DNA from: Pseudoalteromonas xiamenensis | GTDB lineage: Bacteria; Pseudomonadota; Gammaproteobacteria; Enterobacterales; Alteromonadaceae | Assembly (NCBI RefSeq): GCF_042431545.1 | Contig: NZ_JBHLYX010000016.1 | DNA length: 64,000 bases | Reading direction: 5' to 3' (one strand) | In this document: one piece after another, positions 35,535 to 44,577 of the stretch | How the letters are laid out: each line of letters begins with the position of its first letter | Numbering within the stretch: the stretch's first letter is position 1 | Program-made: the position numbers and the translations under genes | Notes under the pieces: model-generated | What the model was told of the DNA's origin: nothing | Database searches by the model: none | The model's input: only the letters and a program-made list of their open reading frames with translations

Positions 35535-37730
35535 ATGAAAAAACAACTTTCTTTGCTCAGTATAGCGATACTTTCTAGTTGCTCATTAGCGGCTGAATCG
35601 GTGCAATTGGAAAATGAAATAAAAGACACTTCATCAACGGGCTACGCTTTTTCACGTGCGAATTTGAACCTAAAAAAGACGCGCGTCGCCCCCGTCATTG
35701 ATGGACAATTCTCGGCGAATGAGTGGCAGGACGCTGTTCAAATTACCGACTTTGTCGTGTTTAGACCCTCATTGGGCGATAAGCCAATCTACCCCGTTAC
35801 GGCATACGTGAGTTATGACGAAAACTTTCTCTATGTTGCTGCAGAGATTCATCAGCCACGAAACACAATCACGGATAGAGTACTGACGCAAGGCAGTAAT
35901 CTGTGGAACGAAGATTATTTCGGTATTACGTTAGACACAAATTACGATAAACGAGACGCCTATTTATTTCATGTTAGCCCTTCGGGAGTGAAAGAAGACG
36001 GATTGGTAGATGGGAGCGATTATATTGGTCAATGGTCGACCTTATGGTACGCCAAAACGGCGGTTTTTGATGACGGTTGGCGAGTTGAAATGGCGATTCC
36101 GATGCAATCCATTTCATTTGAAAAAAACATTGAAACGTGGGGGATCCAACTTCGGCATAAACTCTCTTCGCCTTACCAACAAGTTTACTGGAACTTAAAT
36201 GACGGAGAGGCAAATGGTTGGACGGCAGGTCAAGTTGCGCCTATTTCCGGTCTACAAGGGCTTGAACAAGGCATTGGGGTAGAGCTTCGACCTGGGCTTG
36301 CGTATAAGTCAAATGATGTTGAGAGTGAATGGATCCCTTCACTGGATGCTTTTTATAAAATAACGCCTAGCCTAACTGGCGTTGTGACCGTAAACACCGA
36401 TTTTTCTGGTACGGAAGTGGATGAGGTCGACATGAACATGTCGAGATTTGCGCAGTATTTTGACGAAAAACGCGATTTTTTCCTGCAAGACAGTCAGGTG
36501 TTTAATTTTGGAGGGATCAATGATGGGTATCCTAATGCAATGGCCTTTTACTCGCGTCGAATTGGTCAGGGAAAAACGGATGGAATTTTAGATATCAACT
36601 GGGGCACCAAACTTACAGGGCAAATTGGTGACACGCGAGTAGGTGTCTTATCAGTAAATCAGCAACGTGATGGCGGCAAAGACGAAACCACTCAATTAAG
36701 CGTTGCCCGAGTCAGCCAGCAGGTTGCTGATCACCATCAAGTTGGCCTTATAACGACACAGGGCAGTGCGGACAACCGCGAAAATGCAGGTCTTTGGGGT
36801 GTCGATTATCGTTATGAAGGCAGTATTTTAAATGAGCAACGTATCGAAGGCTATGGATGGTATCAAAAAACCGAAAAGCAACATGAGGGCGAGGATACGA
36901 AAGCCTACGGTGTACAGCTTTACTTACCAAATGATGCCGTTTATTTTCGAGCTAAATATCGCTACGTTGGTGATAATTTCGACCCCGCACTTGGTTTTGT
37001 GAACCGCAAAGGTGTTCAATACTATGAATTTGTGAATCACTTGCGTTACCGACCAGCGGACGGGTGGCTTGCAGACCATATTAACTACTTTCAAACCAAT
37101 GTCTTTTATTGGCAGACAGATGACACGAATAATGACCGTCTAAGCCAAGAGTATCGACTAAGACCGTTTCAAGTGGAATTCAAGGATTCATCACTTTTCT
37201 ACATACAGCACGAAACGCGAAAAGAAAACTTGAAAACGCCATTTAAAATGGGCCGCAATATTACTTTCATGGATGATGAATTTCGATTCTCTCGTTGGTA
37301 CGCCTATTATCGAAGTGATTCGAGTAAGTCGATATACGGTAATGTTCGAGTGAGTCGTGGTGAATTTTACGACAGTGACATGAAACATCTTGAGTTCACA
37401 TTAAACTATAAACCGAACAAGCATTTAAGTTTTGAATTGAGCAGACAAAACTATTATTACCAACGAGAATCACAGCGCGAAAACATGTTTGGTACACGTT
37501 TTAAAATGGATGTCGCTTTCGACAGTGATTGGTCTTGGAACACGTTGCTGCAACACAATACTCAATCCGATACGTTGTCCGTATTTACGCGACTTCGTTA
37601 CCAAAGTAAACCAGACGAACTGTACCAGCTTACACTGAGCCAAGGTTATGATATGGAAGACGGATGGCACAAGCGTGTAAAAACAGCAGACGAAACAGCC
37701 CTCAAACTTAACTACATTTTTCGCTGGTAA
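35535..37730 (+). CDS. DUF5916 outer-membrane protein with CBM9-like N-domain
   Basis: About 731 residues. The signal peptide (MKKQLSLLSIAILSSCSLA) is followed by a CBM9-like beta-sandwich (about residues 40-215; IDGQFSANEWQDAV, VSYDENFLYVAAEI). The rest is a long antiparallel beta-barrel-like part ending in an aromatic residue (LKLNYIFRW), as in DUF5916 proteins. The landmark MSRFAQYFDEKRDFFLQDSQ is typical of the family. ATG 35535 is chosen because it gives a clean signal peptide; an upstream ATG at 35517 would precede it with six polar residues. Function is unknown; a role in surface glycan or peptide handling is an inference. It converges with a CadC-like regulator gene. Confidence 0.82.
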   Translation: MKKQLSLLSIAILSSCSLAAESVQLENEIKDTSSTGYAFSRANLNLKKTRVAPVIDGQFSANEWQDAVQITDFVVFRPSLGDKPIYPVTAYVSYDENFLYVAAEIHQPRNTITDRVLTQGSNLWNEDYFGITLDTNYDKRDAYLFHVSPSGVKEDGLVDGSDYIGQWSTLWYAKTAVFDDGWRVEMAIPMQSISFEKNIETWGIQLRHKLSSPYQQVYWNLNDGEANGWTAGQVAPISGLQGLEQGIGVELRPGLAYKSNDVESEWIPSLDAFYKITPSLTGVVTVNTDFSGTEVDEVDMNMSRFAQYFDEKRDFFLQDSQVFNFGGINDGYPNAMAFYSRRIGQGKTDGILDINWGTKLTGQIGDTRVGVLSVNQQRDGGKDETTQLSVARVSQQVADHHQVGLITTQGSADNRENAGLWGVDYRYEGSILNEQRIEGYGWYQKTEKQHEGEDTKAYGVQLYLPNDAVYFRAKYRYVGDNFDPALGFVNRKGVQYYEFVNHLRYRPADGWLADHINYFQTNVFYWQTDDTNNDRLSQEYRLRPFQVEFKDSSLFYIQHETRKENLKTPFKMGRNITFMDDEFRFSRWYAYYRSDSSKSIYGNVRVSRGEFYDSDMKHLEFTLNYKPNKHLSFELSRQNYYYQRESQRENMFGTRFKMDVAFDSDWSWNTLLQHNTQSDTLSVFTRLRYQSKPDELYQLTLSQGYDMEDGWHKRVKTADETALKLNYIFRW

Positions 37731-37749
37731 CCACTTATTTTATTACAAC

Positions 37750-37776
37750 GGGGATAGACACATAAAGTCCATCCCC
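37750..37776. terminator. Hairpin between convergent genes
   Basis: GGGGAT-A-GAC and GTC-C-ATCCCC pair around ACATAAA with one mismatch. There is no T-run, so it is a weak terminator candidate. Confidence 0.45.
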
Positions 37777-37788
37777 AAGGACAAAACT

Positions 37789-39942
37789 TTACTTTGCGAC
37801 GGTTCGATAAACTTGGCTTCGGAAGGTTTCTTTCCCTGCGAAAATAACCGTGTCCACTTTTACGTCAAATCCGAGGTAGGCATTTAAAGGCTCTTCGGAA
37901 AGTGGCTGGAATATATCCCCACTGACGTTGTAGCGACTGAGTGTTTCACCGAATTCAGACACTAAATACAAAATATTGTTGTCCACTTTCAGTTTTGAGT
38001 ACATAGGTAAATGACCAACGTATTCACCAATATCAACCGATGGTGTCGTAAAAATACGATCTGTCGGCATACGATACAAATCCCTATTACTATCAACAAA
38101 ATAATACCAGTTGTCATTTGATGGATCGGCCAATACCTGACGCCAAGGTGCTTCGAGGCGGGCAATCCGTTGGAGGTTAGAATTATAAACCTCAACATAT
38201 CGCTGATTTTGATAGGTCATAGATACTGAAAACAACGTATTCGTTAACCATTGAATGTGGTCGATGTAACCATCTAAAAAGATGGATTGCAATGAGTTAC
38301 GCTCGTTTAAATTGCTCAGCAAAAGTCGGTGGCTTTCTGACAGCAAAATGAATTCGTCATTATTGGATAACGCCATTTTTTCAATCATGTAGTAATCGTC
38401 TAGCAATGGGACCAGTGTTGCGGGCGAATTGGGTGATTGAAAGTACAGTTGGGTGAGTCCGGCTCGATTCGATAAAAAATAGTGACCTTCCTTTGTGTGC
38501 GCAAGTACGGGATTGGAATCGATGACACTGCTGTTATCTAGCCAGTAGTTTGTTTTCAACCACTTCACATCGATGTTTTTGTCACTACTTAAGTAAATGT
38601 AATCTACCCCATTTGGATGACGCGCAATTGTACAGCAAAGCCTTTCACTGCTGGAGGACAGTAAAGTTTGCTCACGACTGGTTAAGTCCATTCTCATCAA
38701 TTTGCTATCAGGTGCCGGAGTTGTGTAAACAAGGCCTTCGCGCTCCTGATCCCAAATAACGTGATGACTAAAAAAGTCGAGTTCAATAACTGGCGTCAGT
38801 ATTGATTGGTCGATTTGATATTCAAAAACAGCGGTTTTGCCATCAATTGAAATCGTGGTTATGAGCAGTTTATTCGCGTCTTTATAGGTATCTAGACTGA
38901 CCATCCGCCATTTATCGCTCAGTTCGATGTTCAGCGCTTGAAGTGGTTCACCTACTGTCGCGCTAAACAGCGTATTGCGATGTTCATGATGTTTATCATG
39001 ACCTAATGCAAAGAGACGGTTTTGCGTAGGCAAGTACAAAGACCAATGAATCTTTAGCGAGTTGCAGGAAGTCAACAACGTTGATTCTGGACTAACCGTA
39101 CTTGCATTTAAATCCAAATCGCTTACATACCAACCGCATTCTGGCGCTTTAACGCGATACATGAGTTTACTGGAATCGGCGAACAGCAGTTCGCCAAAAC
39201 CAGGCAGACCTTTAATTTCTTTGGGCAATGTTGCATTTCCTGCGTTGACCGCAGTTTGCCAAAGTCCGGTCCCTTGTTGGCGATGATTTAAAAACAATAA
39301 TGTCTCGCCATCTTGCGTCACGATAGGGGATCCTTTTCCACCGTAAAAGCGAGAAAGTGCTGCACTATCGCCAAACACGGAAGAAGAGGGGGAATACAAA
39401 GCAATATAGCCAAGGACGAATATCATCACAGCAAAAAAAGCGACAAAGTAGGGGGGATGAGTGCGTGACGAAACAGGCTGCACCTGATCTGTATTTTCCG
39501 TCTTTTCCCGTGTCTGTTCTGACGCCGCTTTCTTCGGTTCGACAGGGCTTATTTGTGCGATAAACACGTAACCTTGCTTAGGGATGGTTTTGACATATTG
39601 AGGGTTTTTCGCATCGTCACAAAATAGTTTTCGCAAATTCGCAACCAGCTTGTTAATGGCATTGTCCGTCACAATGACGTTTTGCCAAATCGCAAGCTGC
39701 AGCTCATCTCGCGTGATAATGCGATTGGGGTTTTCGACAAAAAATGTCAATAAAGTAAGCAATCGGGGATCGAGCGGGATAACTTGTTCATCTTTTGAGA
39801 GACAAGAATTTAGTGCGTCGAACTTATATTCCCCAACTTGAATGACTTCCATGGATTTCATTTTTGTTGTTGTTTGGGGAAACATGTTAACGCTGATTGC
39901 GAGATATGCAATGTTTAAAGTGTAAGTAAACGCTAAGAACAT
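37789..39942 (-). CDS. CadC/ToxR-like membrane transcriptional regulator
   Basis: Up to 717 residues. The N-terminal OmpR-type winged helix (about residues 35-135; LLTLLTFFVENPNRIITRDE, NAINKLVANLRKLF, KTIPKQGYVFIA) binds DNA. A charged linker and one membrane segment follow (PYFVAFFAVMIFVLGYIALY, about 168-187). The large periplasmic part has TolB/propeller-like repeats that probably sense a ligand. The start is uncertain: the frame opens at 39942, but ATG codons at 39885 or 39861 give the compact N-terminus usual for this family, and none has a good Shine-Dalgarno sequence. It neighbours the DUF5916 gene (convergent) and a secreted zincin gene (divergent), both possible targets. Confidence 0.82.
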   Translation of the reverse strand: MFLAFTYTLNIAYLAISVNMFPQTTTKMKSMEVIQVGEYKFDALNSCLSKDEQVIPLDPRLLTLLTFFVENPNRIITRDELQLAIWQNVIVTDNAINKLVANLRKLFCDDAKNPQYVKTIPKQGYVFIAQISPVEPKKAASEQTREKTENTDQVQPVSSRTHPPYFVAFFAVMIFVLGYIALYSPSSSVFGDSAALSRFYGGKGSPIVTQDGETLLFLNHRQQGTGLWQTAVNAGNATLPKEIKGLPGFGELLFADSSKLMYRVKAPECGWYVSDLDLNASTVSPESTLLTSCNSLKIHWSLYLPTQNRLFALGHDKHHEHRNTLFSATVGEPLQALNIELSDKWRMVSLDTYKDANKLLITTISIDGKTAVFEYQIDQSILTPVIELDFFSHHVIWDQEREGLVYTTPAPDSKLMRMDLTSREQTLLSSSSERLCCTIARHPNGVDYIYLSSDKNIDVKWLKTNYWLDNSSVIDSNPVLAHTKEGHYFLSNRAGLTQLYFQSPNSPATLVPLLDDYYMIEKMALSNNDEFILLSESHRLLLSNLNERNSLQSIFLDGYIDHIQWLTNTLFSVSMTYQNQRYVEVYNSNLQRIARLEAPWRQVLADPSNDNWYYFVDSNRDLYRMPTDRIFTTPSVDIGEYVGHLPMYSKLKVDNNILYLVSEFGETLSRYNVSGDIFQPLSEEPLNAYLGFDVKVDTVIFAGKETFRSQVYRTVAK

Positions 39943-40020
39943 GTAACTGACACTTCGTTGTATTGTTATTCACCTACCGTATTTCTTCGATTAAACGGCA
40001 AGTTCCTATAATTTCCACGT

Positions 40021-40054
40021 TTGTAAAATTTATGTATGTAAAATATTGTATAAT
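40021..40054 (+). promoter_or_regulatory. Candidate sigma-70 promoter of the zincin gene
   Basis: A perfect TATAAT lies at 40049-40054, preceded directly by TG. There is no good -35 at 17 bases; TTGTAA at 40021 is too far. The ATG follows about 75 bases later. Confidence 0.4.
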
Positions 40055-40128
40055 GTATACTTCGAAGCTATAAATTTACTGCTTGTTTCTTGAGCAAGTT
40101 TAATTCACACATGTAAAGGAAACTCATA

Positions 40129-41652
40129 ATGAGAACAGTAAATAGAATAGGAAACATAGTGTCTTTGCTGGCCACTTTCTATCTTACTTCAAGCCAAGCT
40201 ATTGATGATGTTGAGAAGGTGTCCGTCTTTGATGCCGAGCAAAGCACGATGGCAACGCAGCTTGAATTGGCAGATACGTGTAAGCAAGAGGGGCCTTTTT
40301 CTGGTCAAAATCTCGCAAATGGCGATAGCATTTGTATGGCTAACAGTTCGGTCCGCTATTACAGTATTGCTAATTCAGATAAATACCCAAGTCTGGCGAT
40401 AAGTACCGCCCATGGCACTGGTGATCTGAGTTTATACGCACAGAATGGTCATTGGCCGTCAACCACGGGAGCGGATCCATCGTCGACTCGTGTCGGCAAT
40501 CAAGAATGCATCGTTTTAACTAATCCAAGCACGTATTGGAGCTATATTGCCGTGACGGGCAATTCAACGAATGCCAGCTTAGTGGTGGATTTAGGGGCAA
40601 CAAGTTGTCGTTCTTCGACTACGACACCACCACCTCCCAGCAAAGGGAATGATGGCTATAAATATAACTATGCGAAAATCAAAGTGTTTCGATTTGAGTT
40701 TTCTGATACGCGTTTGACGTGGCCTGACATGACACAAGCGTTAGAGGATGTCGTCAATTATTATGACGAACAGTCGTATGGCAAGTTTTCAGTCAGTTAC
40801 GATATTAGTGCGCCAATTATTAGGATCAACCAGCCTAAAAGTACCTTTGATAACGACTTCCATGGTTGGACTAAAGTATGGAAGTCAAAAGTGAGTGAGT
40901 TGGGCACAAACCCTGATAACCCAGGTGCCGGTACGGTGGTAATGATGGTTGCACCTCAGGTGGGCAATTTCAACTCAAGTGCTGCGCCACCAAGTATTTC
41001 GCTATATCACCACACCGCGGGCGTTGTAGCACATGAGTTAGGTCATGCACTTGGTTTGCGTCATGCAAAAGCACTGGAAGCTGGTCCTGATAAGGTGATT
41101 GGTGTTGGTGATTACGACAAAGAAAGTCTCAATTACGGTAACGTATACAGCATGATGGGTATGGGTGCTCATTCGTTGGAAGCCTATAATTTATTGTACA
41201 AAAGCTATTTTGGATGGTTAAACGACAATGAAGTACCCACGATTAATTCGTCAGGAACCTACCGAATTTACGCATTTGACCAAGGGAGAGCCATAAAAGC
41301 GCCGATTGGCCTTAAGTTGAAGTCAGGTAATGGTCAATACACTTATTGGCTTGAATACCGTACGTCACATAAGCGTTACACAGGGACTAAAAATGGCGTG
41401 TTGATCAATCTGGAGGGGTATTTTGAAAACGAACAAGATAGCCGTTTCTGGAAAACGACTTCTTATCTCTTAGACATGACTCCCGGCTCCAAAACGCCTG
41501 GATGGTGGGGAGATGATCAAACAGATTCTGAACTGGTCCTCGGAAAAAGTTACACTGACCATTGGGGTGGATTTACGATTACACCGATCCAAATTGGTGG
41601 GACGCCAGATTCACCTAGTGCATGGATAGACGTCAAAGTTACGTTGCGCTAA
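40129..41652 (+). CDS. Secreted zinc metallopeptidase (metzincin-like) with PPC-type N-domain
   Basis: 507 residues. The signal peptide ends near residue 24 (TSSQA). A PPC-like beta-sandwich follows (about 45-165; SNVRYYSIA-type strands, YWSYIAVTGNSTNASLVVDL), then a Thr/Pro linker. The catalytic domain holds the zinc site HELGHALGLRH (His302, Glu303, His306, His312) and a Met-turn-like SMMGMGAH about 45 residues later, which points to a metzincin. The C-terminal part is beta-rich (KTPGWWGDDQTDSELVLGK). AAAGGA precedes the ATG. Resemblance to M6/M11-like peptidases is likely but the exact family is unsure. A hairpin terminator follows, so it appears monocistronic. Confidence 0.83.
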   Translation: MRTVNRIGNIVSLLATFYLTSSQAIDDVEKVSVFDAEQSTMATQLELADTCKQEGPFSGQNLANGDSICMANSSVRYYSIANSDKYPSLAISTAHGTGDLSLYAQNGHWPSTTGADPSSTRVGNQECIVLTNPSTYWSYIAVTGNSTNASLVVDLGATSCRSSTTTPPPPSKGNDGYKYNYAKIKVFRFEFSDTRLTWPDMTQALEDVVNYYDEQSYGKFSVSYDISAPIIRINQPKSTFDNDFHGWTKVWKSKVSELGTNPDNPGAGTVVMMVAPQVGNFNSSAAPPSISLYHHTAGVVAHELGHALGLRHAKALEAGPDKVIGVGDYDKESLNYGNVYSMMGMGAHSLEAYNLLYKSYFGWLNDNEVPTINSSGTYRIYAFDQGRAIKAPIGLKLKSGNGQYTYWLEYRTSHKRYTGTKNGVLINLEGYFENEQDSRFWKTTSYLLDMTPGSKTPGWWGDDQTDSELVLGKSYTDHWGGFTITPIQIGGTPDSPSAWIDVKVTLR

Positions 41653-41666
41653 TACGTTGTGATAAG

Positions 41667-41692
41667 AAGCAGACATTAAGGTCTGCTTTTCC
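41667..41692 (+). terminator. Rho-independent terminator
   Basis: AAGCAGAC and GTCTGCTT pair around ATTAAG and are followed by TT then CCC. It lies 15 bases after the zincin stop codon. Confidence 0.8.
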
Positions 41693-41808
41693 CTACCGTC
41701 AATAAACGCTATATGCCATGCCCTCCTTGCATAAATTCGCTGGTCAACATGAGATAAAATTTTGTAGAGTCTTTCTTTAATTGGCGTTTTAACACACAGC
41801 GACGGTTT

Positions 41809-42669
41809 ATGTTTAAGACAATATTTATGACAAGCATTGCGCTTATCGCCTTTGCTGGCAATTCGATACTCTGTCGATTGGCATTGCAAGGTGGCGAGAT
41901 TGACGCAGCGAGCTTCACTGCTATCCGATTGTTTAGTGGCAGTGTAATGTTGGTTCTTCTCGTTGCATTTACGAAAAGTCAAAAGCACGAAGTAAAAGAA
42001 AAATCTGGGCTAAAACAATGGTTGCCACCTTTGATGCTATTCACCTACGCAACAAGTTTTTCCTATGCTTACTTGTCGCTTGAGACGGGAATTGGCGCAC
42101 TCATTCTGTTTGCATTTGTTCAACTTGGTATGCTGGGATTATCAATATATTACGGCGAACGCTTAGCCAAAACTGAGTGGATAGGCATAGCGTTTGCCTT
42201 CAGTGGTTTAACCTACCTATTACTACCGGGTGCTTCGTCGCCATCGATTTTTGGCACGACTTTAATGGCTATTTCAGGACTGGCGTGGGCAGTTTACACG
42301 TACGTTGGCAAAGGGGTTCAAAACCCACTAAGGCAAACGAGTTTCAATTTTGTTTACACCCTACCGTTTGCAATTGGGTTGGCCGTGGCTGCATTTGGTA
42401 CGCTTTCGGTCACAAGCCAAGGTGCAATTTACGCCATCTTATCAGGGGCTGTGACGTCTGGATTGGGGTATGCCATTTGGTACGCGGCGCTTCGAGACCT
42501 ATCGAGCTCTGTTGCAGCGAGTTTACAACTTTTAGTGCCCATTTTAGCTGCAATGGGCGGTGTGTTGTTTGCAGAGGAAGTGCTGACACTGCGCCTTGTT
42601 GTGGCTGGTTTGATGATTTTGGGTGGGATAGGGCTTGTGATTTTTGGGCGCAACAACTCAAAAAGATAG
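41809..42669 (+). CDS. EamA/DMT-family transporter
   Basis: The 286-residue inner-membrane transporter of the drug/metabolite superfamily shows ten hydrophobic segments arranged as two EamA repeats. The first begins IALIAFAGNSILCRLALQGG with the AxxFxxxRxxxG-like segment SFTAIRLFSGS. The second includes ISGLAWAVYTYVGK and AILSGAVTSGLGYAIWYAAL. The C-terminus is VIFGRNNSKR. The substrate cannot be inferred. No clear ribosome-binding site precedes ATG 41809. A small alpha/beta-barrel protein and a WYL regulator follow on the same strand after gaps of 144 and 112 bases. Confidence 0.88.
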   Translation: MFKTIFMTSIALIAFAGNSILCRLALQGGEIDAASFTAIRLFSGSVMLVLLVAFTKSQKHEVKEKSGLKQWLPPLMLFTYATSFSYAYLSLETGIGALILFAFVQLGMLGLSIYYGERLAKTEWIGIAFAFSGLTYLLLPGASSPSIFGTTLMAISGLAWAVYTYVGKGVQNPLRQTSFNFVYTLPFAIGLAVAAFGTLSVTSQGAIYAILSGAVTSGLGYAIWYAALRDLSSSVAASLQLLVPILAAMGGVLFAEEVLTLRLVVAGLMILGGIGLVIFGRNNSKR

Positions 42670-42813
42670 AAGGAATACATTTCGCTTATGGAACGTCATG
42701 GCGTGGATCACTACTGACACTCGCTGACACTGGAACATGTTTCAATGCTTTTACACCAAAAGGGCAAGTTGCCCAGAAGTTGGTGTTATTTGAACAGTAA
42801 AAGGAAAAGTAGA

Positions 42814-43125
42814 ATGAAACCTTATCTCGAAGTGATTACATTTAAGTTAAAAGCAGGTGTGAGTGAGCAAGACTTTTACGCTGTGCATGAAGCATTCAGA
42901 GCGTTTCTTGATGCGCAAACTGGATTGCTCTATCGGACCCTTGCCAAGCATCCAGAAAACGAAACGTTTATTGATATCATTTATTGGCAAAGCAAAGCAG
43001 ATATTGCGAAAGTCGAGGAGAATTTCTATGCTGACGCGCGTTGCAAGGCTCTGATGGACATTGTGGATTCAGAGAGCGTCGCCATGAGTCAAAATGAAAT
43101 CATCGCACAATCGTGTAATTCGTAG
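42814..43125 (+). CDS. Small dimeric alpha/beta-barrel protein (monooxygenase-like)
   Basis: A 103-residue protein with the ferredoxin-like repeat of the dimeric alpha/beta-barrel superfamily (antibiotic-biosynthesis-monooxygenase type): strand EVITFKLK, helix EQDFYAVHEAFRAFLDAQ, strand LLYRTLAK, strand FIDIIYWQS, helix DARCKALMDIV. ATG 42814 is chosen because AAAGGA lies just upstream; the frame opens earlier, at 42745, without one. Without the usual active-site residues in view, enzymatic activity is uncertain. The WYL regulator downstream may control it. Confidence 0.75.
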   Translation: MKPYLEVITFKLKAGVSEQDFYAVHEAFRAFLDAQTGLLYRTLAKHPENETFIDIIYWQSKADIAKVEENFYADARCKALMDIVDSESVAMSQNEIIAQSCNS

Positions 43126-43237
43126 CGGACGCTGACCCTATGCCAAACAGCGATACATAATTGTGTTGCTGTTTGGTTTCTTATTCTTATCATAGAGCGA
43201 CATTATCCAATCAAAACCGCCAAAGAGTAGTTAGAAC

Positions 43238-43939
43238 GTGCATAAATCAGAACGCCTTTTTCAACTGGTTAATTATCTGCGAAGTCGACGATTGGCTGTT
43301 TCTGCAGACACGCTTGCACAAGCGTTCAATGTGTCGGTGCGTACTATTTATCGAGATATTCAAGATTTACAATCGAGCGGTGTGTCGATTGTTGGAGAGC
43401 CGGGTGTCGGCTATATGCTGTCAAACGCAGATCTTCCCCCGCTCATGTTTACGCTCCCCGAGCTTCAAACCTTATTGCTCGGTTCTAAAATGGTGTCACA
43501 GTGGACCGATCCACTTTTCTGTGAACACGCGGCAAGTGCGCTGCGTAAAATCGAGGCGGTAATACCTGCTCCAATGAAGCAAGCGCTGGATGACTTTCCG
43601 ATAATGGTTGCGCGTTTTGGGTTTGATGAGCAAAGTAAGGCGTCCATTCAAATTGTGCGGCAGGCAATCGAGTTAAAGCAACGAGTGCTATTGACGTATT
43701 GCGATGCCAAAAATGAATCAAGTCAACGTGAAATCGAACCGCTTGGCATGGTTTTTTGGGGCGGAAAATGGACACTTCTTGCGTTTTGTTGTCTACGCAA
43801 TGACTATCGAGAGTTTAGAATAGACCGTATGCAAAATGCGCAATTGCTTGAACAATCTTTTGTAACCACTTCAACTAAGTCAATGAATCACTACGTGGAG
43901 TTGGTACGCGCTCGCTATCGTGATGAATGCCAAAATTAA
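43238..43939 (+). CDS. YafY/WYL-family transcriptional regulator
   Basis: A 233-residue DNA-binding regulator starting at GTG 43238. The N-terminal winged helix (about residues 1-60; SERLFQLVNYLRSRRLAVSA, FNVSVRTIYRDIQDL) is of the DeoR/HTH_11 type. The C-terminal WYL domain (about 130-225; QRVLLTYCDAKN, REIEPLGMVFWGGKWTLLAF, FRIDRM) probably binds a ligand or nucleic acid. The canonical W-Y-L is replaced by W-T-L (GGKWTLLAF). It lies downstream of the alpha/beta-barrel gene on the same strand and is the likely local regulator. Confidence 0.87.
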   Translation: MHKSERLFQLVNYLRSRRLAVSADTLAQAFNVSVRTIYRDIQDLQSSGVSIVGEPGVGYMLSNADLPPLMFTLPELQTLLLGSKMVSQWTDPLFCEHAASALRKIEAVIPAPMKQALDDFPIMVARFGFDEQSKASIQIVRQAIELKQRVLLTYCDAKNESSQREIEPLGMVFWGGKWTLLAFCCLRNDYREFRIDRMQNAQLLEQSFVTTSTKSMNHYVELVRARYRDECQN

Positions 43940-44052
43940 TGATTGGCCTGAGTATTTTGATTTGCTTTTGCTGCTCAGAAATGTTGATTGTCTTCGTAAC
44001 GCATTCAGAGTAAAACATTTAATGAATATGGAAAACAAAGAGAAGACACACT

Positions 44053-44577
44053 GTGAGTTCCCGTATTATAGAAGTTGTTGATTACCGAGATACTTGGCCC
44101 AGTGAGTTCCGTAAAGCAAAAGACACATTGTTGTCAGAACTGACACCAAGCAATGTGGTTGCTATTCACCATATTGGCAGTACTGCGGTTATAGGCCTAT
44201 GCGCAAAGCCGATTATTGATATTTTAATCGAAGTCAACGCATTAAATATTATCGATTTGGACTCAGCGAAACTAGAGGCCATCGGATACAAGCCCAGAGG
44301 CGAAAATGGTATTGAAGGACGACGATACTTCCAAAAAGGCGGTAATGCACGAACTCATCATGTTCATGTTTTTGAAACGGGTCGAGCGGAAGTGTTTCGT
44401 CATCTTGTTTTTCGTGATTACTTAAATACCTATCCTGACGAAGCTCGAGCATATGGCGAGGTAAAACGTCGCGCAGTAAGTCTGTGTAATAACAATAGCC
44501 AAGCATATTGCGATTTTAAAGACCTATTCGTCACTGCGCTTTTAGAAAAAGCGATTGCTTGGCATGTGTACCTATAG
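44053..44577 (+). CDS. GrpB-family nucleotidyltransferase-fold protein
   Basis: A 174-residue GrpB/UPF0157 protein (nucleotidyltransferase-like fold, COG2320). The diagnostic segment is AIHHIGSTAVIGLCAKPIID followed by ILIEV; the family usually has G-S-T-A-V-P-G, so Ile replaces the Pro here. Other landmarks are GRRYFQKG, HHVHVFETG and HLVFRDYL. The start is GTG 44053. The function of the family is not established; some members are fused to dephospho-CoA kinase. It ends directly against the convergent hybrid-kinase gene, with no spacer. Confidence 0.88.
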   Translation: MSSRIIEVVDYRDTWPSEFRKAKDTLLSELTPSNVVAIHHIGSTAVIGLCAKPIIDILIEVNALNIIDLDSAKLEAIGYKPRGENGIEGRRYFQKGGNARTHHVHVFETGRAEVFRHLVFRDYLNTYPDEARAYGEVKRRAVSLCNNNSQAYCDFKDLFVTALLEKAIAWHVYL